Shown: positions 6,903 to 11,578 of the stretch, piece by piece
How the letters are laid out: the number at the start of each line of letters is the position of its first letter
How positions within the stretch are numbered: position 1 is the stretch's first letter
Source: an uncultured Victivallales bacterium
Lineage (GTDB): Bacteria > Verrucomicrobiota > Lentisphaeria > Oligosphaerales > JAFGRS01
Reading direction: 5' to 3'
Length of the DNA: 11,578 bases
Assembly: GCA_903834675.1 (NCBI GenBank)
Contig: CAILKC010000954.1
Coordinates: forward strand, 1-11,578
The notes under the pieces: generated by a model
Told to the model about the DNA's origin: nothing
The model's database searches: none
The model's input: only the letters and a program-made list of their open reading frames with translations
Translations under genes and position numbers: made by a program

Positions 6903-7286
6903 TCAGAGGTTCTGCGCCTCGATGGTGTCGAGGCGGCGCTTGGCCTGGGCGGCCCACGGGTGATTTGGGTATCTTTCCATGAAGGCCTTGTACCAGGCGA
7001 TGGCCTGGTCGTTCGCCTGAGAGTGCTCGTAGCAGAAGGCGATCCAGTAGTACGCCTCATCGACCCGCTCGCTCTTGGGCCAGGCCTTGATAGCGAGCTG
7101 GAGGATGGCGGCGGCCGGGGCGAAGCGAGACAGGCGCATACGGGTGCGAGCCGCAAAGTACACGGTCGCTTCGGCCCACTCTTGTTCGGGGGTCTCCAAG
7201 GCTCTGCGGGCAGCGTAGGCGGTCAGAGGCAGAAGGGAACACAGCAGTGCAGCCACGATGACCAGCAGAATAACCAGGTTCTTCAT
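6903..7286 (-). CDS. Small exported TPR (tetratricopeptide) protein
   Basis: A 127-residue protein starting at ATG 7286, supported by GGAG at 7296-7299 on the minus strand with a 9-nt spacer. Residues 1-26 form a signal peptide: MKN, a hydrophobic core LVILLVIVAALLCSLLPL, and a TAYA-A cleavage site near residue 25. The mature part is helical, with about two TPR units (~34-70 and ~72-108). The second reads VDEAYYWIAFCYEHSQANDQAIAWYKAFMERYPNHPWA, with the small/aromatic spacing of outer-membrane-assembly TPRs of the BamD/YbgF type. It is far shorter than BamD, so a periplasmic or membrane-bound protein-interaction adaptor is the most that can be said. It stands alone on its strand; its upstream side abuts the inverted-repeat element at 7328-7510, leaving only 41 bp for a leader. 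An overlapping Arg/Pro-rich frame (6785-7156) is a shadow. Confidence 0.82.
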   Translation of the reverse strand: MKNLVILLVIVAALLCSLLPLTAYAARRALETPEQEWAEATVYFAARTRMRLSRFAPAAAILQLAIKAWPKSERVDEAYYWIAFCYEHSQANDQAIAWYKAFMERYPNHPWAAQAKRRLDTIEAQNL

Positions 7287-7327
7287 ACTTCAGCGCTCCG
7301 GCTCGGTTGCTATCACTCCGTACTATT

Positions 7328-7510
7328 GAGGCTCTTGCAGAACCCTCGGCTCACCAGCAGCATCCCGCCTGGAGTCGGCGGTCCGCTCGGGTGTAGCCGG
7401 GGCTTCCGCCGTCTCTGGGGGTCTTGCAGACGGCGGGTCCCGCGAACCTGCCCGGAACGGGCTTGACATCGCGGGCTCCAGGGCCAGACGCGGGGGTCTG
7501 CAAGAGCCTC
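7328..7510. mobile_element. MITE-like structured element with 14-bp terminal inverted repeats
   Basis: GAGGCTCTTGCAGA (7328-7341) is matched perfectly by its reverse complement TCTGCAAGAGCCTC (7497-7510), bounding 183 bp. The interior is rich in secondary structure: CCGCCGTCT (7406-7414) with AGACGGCGG (7428-7436); CCCGCG (7439-7444) with CGCGGG (7470-7475), which encloses GCCCG (7450-7454)/CGGGC (7458-7462). An internal copy of TCTTGCAGA occurs at 7422-7430. There is no coding potential. Size, terminal repeats and folding fit a non-autonomous miniature element or an intergenic structured repeat. No target-site duplication is evident (TATT left, TCTT right). It fills the gap between two same-strand genes, so it could also serve as terminator or leader for them. 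Confidence 0.5.
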
Positions 7511-7523
7511 TCTTGTCCTGGGT

Positions 7524-8579
7524 TCACGAGATGGCGACGGCGGCCCCGCTGCGGGCAGATGCGTAGATAGCGTCGGTGATCTGCATCATGACCAAGGCCT
7601 GTTCGAGGCCGGTGGCCGGGGGTCGGTGCTCGCGGATAGCCAGGGCGAAGTCCTCGATGACCAGGGGACTGCCCCCGCGGCCGGTGTCATTACCTTCCCA
7701 GAGCACCTGGCTGGTGACCCCCTGGGTCTCGCTGGCGGTGTCGAGGATCAGGCGCCGGTCCGCTCCGCCGACCATTCCCAGGCGCAGCGCGCCGCGGGTG
7801 CCGATGATCTGCCAGGCCGCTTCGGAGAGCATGGGCATGAACTCGCCGCGCTCGAGGGTCAAGACGCTGCCATCGGCCCCGGTTACCAGCGCCGTAAAGT
7901 GCGCTTCCGCATCGGATTCCGGAGCAATGTGGCAACGGAAGGTCGGGATGCATGGCCAGATCTGCGCCAGCACCGTGTGCGGCCGGAAGGTCCACCCGGT
8001 CAGGCCGAGGATGTAGTCGAGATCGTAGCAGCTCCAGTTGGTGAGAATGCCGCCGGCGTTCATGCAGAAGGACTCCCGCCATGGCGGCGGCGGCCGGTCG
8101 TTCTTGGGGCCGCCGGCCAGCAGCGCCCGGACATGCAGCCGCCGAATCTCTCCCAGCGAGCCCTCCGCCAGGACGGCCTCCACCCGCCGCGCCGAATCGT
8201 GGAACCTGAAGCGGGAAGAAAAGCAGGCACAGACCCGGTCGCCGCGCCGTTCCATGAGGGTGCGGACTTCGCGGGCGTTGTTGGCCACCGGCTTCTCGGT
8301 CAGGACATGCTTGCCACGGGCGAAGGCGCGCAGGGCCATGGCGGTGCGCGTCGAGACCGGGTAGGCGATGATCACGGCCTCGACCTCGGGATCCTGATCA
8401 ATCAGGTCGCGGCCATCCTCGTAGATGCGGGGAACCCCCTGGGCTTTGGCCCACTCGCGGCGCTCCAGGCGCAGGTCTGCCGCCGCGACGACCTTGACCA
8501 GCGCGCTGGACATGGCGTCCTTCAGATTGACGGAGCCAATCACGCCGCAGCCGATAATGCCAAGTCTCAACGGTTCCAT
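7524..8579 (-). CDS. Gfo/Idh/MocA family NAD(P)-dependent oxidoreductase
   Basis: A 351-residue protein starting at ATG 8579, with AGGAG at 8590-8594 on the minus strand (10-nt spacer). The N-terminal Rossmann fold reads RLGIIGCGVIGSVN, with the dinucleotide glycines at 10, 12 and 15. VVAAADLR is strand 2 and AVIIAYPVSTR (69-79) precedes GKHVLTEKPVA, where Lys96 of the EKP motif is the family's conserved cofactor/substrate lysine. The C-terminal alpha/beta domain (~122-351) includes GGILTNWSCYDLDYILGL. The usual pattern there is GGxLxDxGxHxxD; Asp and His are replaced (Asn181, Tyr185), so substrate handling may differ. Family members oxidise or reduce sugars, inositols and related compounds in the cytosol; no signal peptide is seen. 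The nearby glycoside hydrolase suggests a sugar substrate (inference). Length is normal and the gene looks intact. Confidence 0.92.
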   Translation of the reverse strand: MEPLRLGIIGCGVIGSVNLKDAMSSALVKVVAAADLRLERREWAKAQGVPRIYEDGRDLIDQDPEVEAVIIAYPVSTRTAMALRAFARGKHVLTEKPVANNAREVRTLMERRGDRVCACFSSRFRFHDSARRVEAVLAEGSLGEIRRLHVRALLAGGPKNDRPPPPWRESFCMNAGGILTNWSCYDLDYILGLTGWTFRPHTVLAQIWPCIPTFRCHIAPESDAEAHFTALVTGADGSVLTLERGEFMPMLSEAAWQIIGTRGALRLGMVGGADRRLILDTASETQGVTSQVLWEGNDTGRGGSPLVIEDFALAIREHRPPATGLEQALVMMQITDAIYASARSGAAVAIS

Positions 8580-9039
8580 GGTGCCTCTACTCCTGTTGTT
8601 CAGAGACCGCCCGCTGCGGCGGCGTGCCTAGTGGTCTGACCTGCCGTCACGCTAGCACCGAGACCGGGTCGGCGCCAGTGGGCGGAACCCCCGACGATTC
8701 TGCCGTAGGTCCCCAATCTGCGTATCCTGCCCCAACGGGGCTGCGTACCCAAGCCCAGGGTTGGCCGCTGCGCCGGCCTACCCTGGGTGAGCAAGGCAGC
8801 AAACCCAGTCTACCCCAACGGGGTTGGGTCATGGTGCTAAGACGCAACCCCGTTGGGGTAGGAGGCCATGACCCTATATGACCCAGGGTAGCGGCACCAT
8901 GGCCGCAACCCTGGGCTCTGAGCCACAGCCCCGTTGGGGCAGGGACATGCACCTGAGTTGTAACCTGAGTAGTTACGGGAAAGCTGATGGCATTGCCCCT
9001 CTTCCCCCAAGTCCCCCCAGGAATCAAGAGCGACTCCCA
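8580..9039. other. 460-bp intergenic region dominated by palindromic repeats
   Basis: This lies between the oxidoreductase start and the glycoside hydrolase stop (both minus strand). It holds the oxidoreductase ribosome-binding site (8590-8594) and the composite palindrome at 8726-8943. Short open frames crossing it consist of repeat translations (NPVGVGGHDP, PQRGW) and have no support as genes. Bases 8600-8725 and 8944-9039 show nothing else clear; a weak GTAAC/GTTAC pair occurs near 8960-8977. Confidence 0.6.
8726..8943. repeat. Composite REP/BIME-like palindromic element
   Basis: Four copies of an 11-bp core, CCCCAACGGGG or its complement, lie at 8730-8740, 8813-8823, 8848-8858 and 8929-8939. 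The outer pair is a perfect 18-bp inverted repeat (CCTGCCCCAACGGGGCTG at 8726-8743; complement at 8926-8943). The inner pair is a perfect 17-bp inverted repeat (8810-8826 and 8845-8861). Between them sit two 13-14-bp hairpins, each with one mismatch: CCCAGGGTTGGCCG (8754-8767)/8774-8787 and CCCAGGGTAGCGG (8882-8894)/8903-8915. The order P1-H1-P2-P2'-H2'-P1' is mirror symmetric, as in a BIME made of two inverted REP units. Such elements are known to be spread by RAYT (Y1 transposase-like) proteins; none is encoded here. Confidence 0.78.
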
Positions 9040-11436
9040 TCAGTATACACTGGTTACCTTGCACAGCAGCGACCGTTGGAAGGCCGGCGTCTGGAGGCTC
9101 AGCCGTCCCTGCGCGCAGGTTGCCGTGACCGCTGGCAGCGCGCGCTCCGACCAGGGGTCTTCATAGTCCAATCGATAGTTTCCATCCTCAAGGCCAACCA
9201 AGCTGGCTGAGGCCCCGCCGAGCCGCTCTGGCGTGATGCCGAGCCGCTCATTGAGATCGGTATTTACCTGGTTGCGGATCCAGAGCCAGGCTTTCTTCCC
9301 TGTCGTGCGCCCAAGGATCGCCACCGGGTCGGGGGCCGCGCTGTAGCGTTCGATGCGGTAGCTGAGCTCCAGGCGGTCCTTGCCGAGGGCCTCGGCCATG
9401 ACCTCGTGTTTTCCCGCCGGCACGGTGAGCCGGACCTCGTCACGGTAATCCACCGTCCACTGCTGCCACTGGGCAGTGAAGGTCTGATTGGCGCCAAACT
9501 TCTTCCCCGCGGGAAAGGGTTGGCGTTTTACCTCCACGCCATCCAGGTACAGCACCAGCGCGTTGCTCTCGTCCCCCACCGAACGGTTGACCTCGACCAC
9601 GAACTCGGCCTCCTGGCCGCAGTCGAGAAGGAAGGTGGGCCGCGATTTTCGCTCCGCTTTGCAGTGCAGAAACTTCTGCAGGCAGTCAGCGTCCCTGACC
9701 TGTCGCGTCACCGGGTCCACCGCGAAGCGTTCCTTTTCCATCTTTCTGAATGGCTCGCTCGCCCTTGGCGTGATGAGCATGGTACGGTAGTTCGCGGGCC
9801 CCTCGGCCGGGATGGGCTGGAGGTCTTTGATCTCGAGGTCGCGCAGCCCCGGATCGGTCATGGGGATGTCCGCGCTCCAGCGGCTGAACCTGGCGATCCA
9901 TCGTGTATGGCCTTGCCTGAGCAACTCGCCCACGTACCAGTTGGCCACCCCCGCACCCGCGCCGAGGGCGCTGGAGAAAAGCGCGTTGTGGATGTGGACG
10001 CCAAGCGCATCGGCGAGCTTGCCGTTGGCGCCGCTCATGCCGTACTCGCCGAAGAAGATGGGCTTTCCGAAGGCGGCCTGGAACTCCCGCGCCAGGGCGG
10101 GGTACTCGGTCGGCGGATCCACGTAGTCATACAGGTGGATCTGGCTGAAGTCCATTTCCGGCAGCGCCCAGAGGGCCTGTTCTTTGACCGCCCCCCGCAG
10201 GTGCGTTGAGCTGGAGATGAGGCGGGGGGATGGGTCGAGGGTCCGCAGATAGTGGGCCAGAGTCTTGTGGTAGGCGATGATGGTTTCGGACTCCTTGCCA
10301 GCGCTGTCATGGGTGTTGATCTCGTTGAAGATTTCCCAGCACATGAGGTTCGGAGAGTAGCCCCAGCGGGCCACCACGTAGCGCACCCGCTGATGCACCA
10401 GGCGCTGCATCTCGGCGTTGCTCCAGAAATCCGCGGGGGTCGCGCAGGGTCCGCCGTTCTCTTGCAGTTCGTAGTGGAGGCGCCGCAAGCCGGGCGAAAA
10501 CCCGCCGGAGGTGAGCGTATTCCCTTCCATCAGGCAGTGCATCACTTGGATGCCCAGGCTTTCGGCCCGCCTGTAGACCTCGTCGGTTTCCCAACAGGTG
10601 GGCTGGTGGTACCACCCCGGGCCCAGGAAACCGTTCTTCTCCACCGAGATGCCTTCGATGGCAAGGTAGTATGAGTCGGCCCGCAGGCGGACACAATTGC
10701 CGCCCGCGGCGGCTAGGCTGTCGAGATTCGCCAGGAGTTCGGTGAGCCTGCCCACCGCCACCCGGTCAGGAGGCGACCAAGTGGGAAGGAGGTTCCAGCC
10801 GATCGGGAAGAAGGCTTTGCCCGAGGCGTACTCAAAGGCCGTGGGCACCTTCCTGGAGACTCGCACCGGGCCATCCGTCCTGCCAGCAACGCATTCAAAG
10901 TTGCCGGCGGGGCCCGTGATCGTTCCCGAGCGATCTTTCGCGCTCAGCCGGTAACGATAGAGGCCCGCCTCAGAGGGAGTAAAGCGCACTTTCCAGCTCG
11001 GCGCGCCGCTGGGAAGCGCGCGGCCCTCGGCTGTCAGGGCGCAAGGAGTAGAGAAGAAGCCGGGGACGACCAGCGCCTGACCCTTTGGGGTGACAAGCTG
11101 GAGATCGACCCGGACCTCATCCGGATCGAAGGGGTTGCTGAAGGTAGCCTCGAGGGCGAAACCCAGCTCCCACTTCTGGCCCTGGGTAACCTGGGGCGGT
11201 GCCCCCTCGAGAGCGCCGATCTTGAGAGGCTGCCGCTGGATGAAGCCCTGGGCTCTCTTGAAGGCCTCGGCGGCTTCGGGACTGAAGGGAATCACCGCTG
11301 GAGTTTGAGAAAAAAGCGCGGGGACGACGAGCAGGAACAGCGCGAGCCACGGCACCGTCGGTGAAGGCACCGTCGGTGAAGGCACCGTCGCCTCAGAGTG
11401 TCGAAAGCCACGCGCTCGGAGCGCTTGTTGGTCCAT
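9040..11436 (-). CDS. Secreted glycoside hydrolase with N-terminal DUF5060 domain (clan GH-A-like)
   Basis: A 798-residue protein starting at ATG 11436 with GGGGG upstream (~6-nt spacer). Residues 1-29 are polar with a triplicated TVPSP-like motif, then WLALFLLVVPALFSQTPA forms a signal peptide core. An in-frame GTG just before PWLALFLL would give a more conventional signal but lacks a ribosome-binding site. About 85-185 is DUF5060: GQKWELGFALEATFSNPF, VRFTPSEAGLYRYRL, GNFECV. About 200-525 is a TIM barrel. It has a family-5-like acid/base in MCWEIFNEIN (Glu372 of the Asn-Glu pair), SQIHLYDYV with a conserved His434, and a probable nucleophile Glu464 in PIFFGEYG. About 600-700 is a beta-rich module with LDCGQEAEFVVEV and LYLDGVEV, possibly carbohydrate-binding, and 705-798 is a further beta-rich tail. 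It should cleave a plant or algal polysaccharide outside the cytoplasm; the linkage cannot be told. It is intact and probably monocistronic. Confidence 0.88.
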   Translation of the reverse strand: MDQQALRARGFRHSEATVPSPTVPSPTVPWLALFLLVVPALFSQTPAVIPFSPEAAEAFKRAQGFIQRQPLKIGALEGAPPQVTQGQKWELGFALEATFSNPFDPDEVRVDLQLVTPKGQALVVPGFFSTPCALTAEGRALPSGAPSWKVRFTPSEAGLYRYRLSAKDRSGTITGPAGNFECVAGRTDGPVRVSRKVPTAFEYASGKAFFPIGWNLLPTWSPPDRVAVGRLTELLANLDSLAAAGGNCVRLRADSYYLAIEGISVEKNGFLGPGWYHQPTCWETDEVYRRAESLGIQVMHCLMEGNTLTSGGFSPGLRRLHYELQENGGPCATPADFWSNAEMQRLVHQRVRYVVARWGYSPNLMCWEIFNEINTHDSAGKESETIIAYHKTLAHYLRTLDPSPRLISSSTHLRGAVKEQALWALPEMDFSQIHLYDYVDPPTEYPALAREFQAAFGKPIFFGEYGMSGANGKLADALGVHIHNALFSSALGAGAGVANWYVGELLRQGHTRWIARFSRWSADIPMTDPGLRDLEIKDLQPIPAEGPANYRTMLITPRASEPFRKMEKERFAVDPVTRQVRDADCLQKFLHCKAERKSRPTFLLDCGQEAEFVVEVNRSVGDESNALVLYLDGVEVKRQPFPAGKKFGANQTFTAQWQQWTVDYRDEVRLTVPAGKHEVMAEALGKDRLELSYRIERYSAAPDPVAILGRTTGKKAWLWIRNQVNTDLNERLGITPERLGGASASLVGLEDGNYRLDYEDPWSERALPAVTATCAQGRLSLQTPAFQRSLLCKVTSVY
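11351..11390. repeat. 15-bp tandem repeat at the 5' end of the glycoside hydrolase gene
   Basis: GGCACCGTCGGTGAA is repeated at 11351-11365 and 11366-11380, with a 10-bp partial third copy. On the coding (minus) strand it encodes TVPSP-TVPSP-TVP just before the signal-peptide core. The unit is a multiple of three, so copy-number change would keep the frame. Confidence 0.85.
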
Positions 11437-11578
11437 GGATTTCCCCCGCCGGAGCGACTGTGGGCCTAAGACGCGGCGCTGATAATGTACTCTTGTGCAG
11501 CTGAGGGTACGTATCCTGCCGTTGCGGCGAAACGCCCCACACCCCCACTCCGCGTTGGCGGTCGCTGGCGCGCGGACC

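Noticed and set aside
8726..8943. CRISPR-like array
   Set aside because: Repeats are palindromic, in inverted pairs and irregularly spaced, with no uniform spacers and no cas genes.
9406..10674. Plus-strand frames opposite the glycoside hydrolase (9406-10209, 10252-10674)
   Set aside because: They are antisense shadows of the 798-residue hydrolase and show no domain or start signal.

Overview
This is a GC-rich bacterial chromosomal segment. A two-domain DUF4159 protein, a dihydroorotate-dehydrogenase-like flavoprotein, a Gfo/Idh/MocA oxidoreductase and a secreted DUF5060 glycoside hydrolase, with low-complexity Ala/Pro proteins and REP-like palindromes, suggest an uncultured environmental bacterium of the Planctomycetota/Lentisphaerota (PVC) type or a similar polysaccharide-degrading phylum such as Armatimonadota. 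This assignment rests on family content only; there is no rRNA or other phylogenetic marker.

Layout, left to right. (1) 1-690 (+) is the 3' end of an Ala/Pro-rich repetitive protein running off the left edge. (2) 813-3365 (+) is a probable two-gene unit: a tandem-duplicated DUF4159 protein, then 18 nt later a dihydroorotate-dehydrogenase-like flavoprotein. (3) 3444-3520 (+) is tRNA-Ala(CGC) with the diagnostic G3:U70 pair, a plausible promoter in front and a strong terminator hairpin behind. (4) 3570-6902 looks like decayed accessory DNA. It holds a type I restriction HsdR (-) that has lost its N-terminal nuclease and carries a one-base frameshift, with no hsdM or hsdS in view. On the other strand lies an orphan fragment of a response-regulator receiver domain. 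(5) 6903-7286 (-) is a small exported TPR protein. (6) 7328-7510 is a 183-bp, highly structured intergenic element bounded by perfect 14-bp inverted repeats, resembling a MITE. (7) 7524-8579 (-) is a Gfo/Idh/MocA oxidoreductase. (8) 8726-8943 is a composite, almost mirror-symmetric palindromic element built from CCCCAACGGGG and CCCAGGGT motifs, resembling a REP/BIME. (9) 9040-11436 (-) is a secreted clan GH-A-like glycoside hydrolase with an N-terminal DUF5060 domain.

The oxidoreductase and the glycoside hydrolase lie on the same strand and fit a sugar-catabolic theme, but about 460 bp of repeat-bearing DNA separates them, so a shared transcript is not shown. I found no convincing new defence or mobile system. 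The most interesting material is the two structured intergenic repeat elements, the paired basic boxes in the Ala/Pro-rich protein, the duplicated cysteine-bearing motifs of the DUF4159 protein, and the degraded island next to the tRNA.
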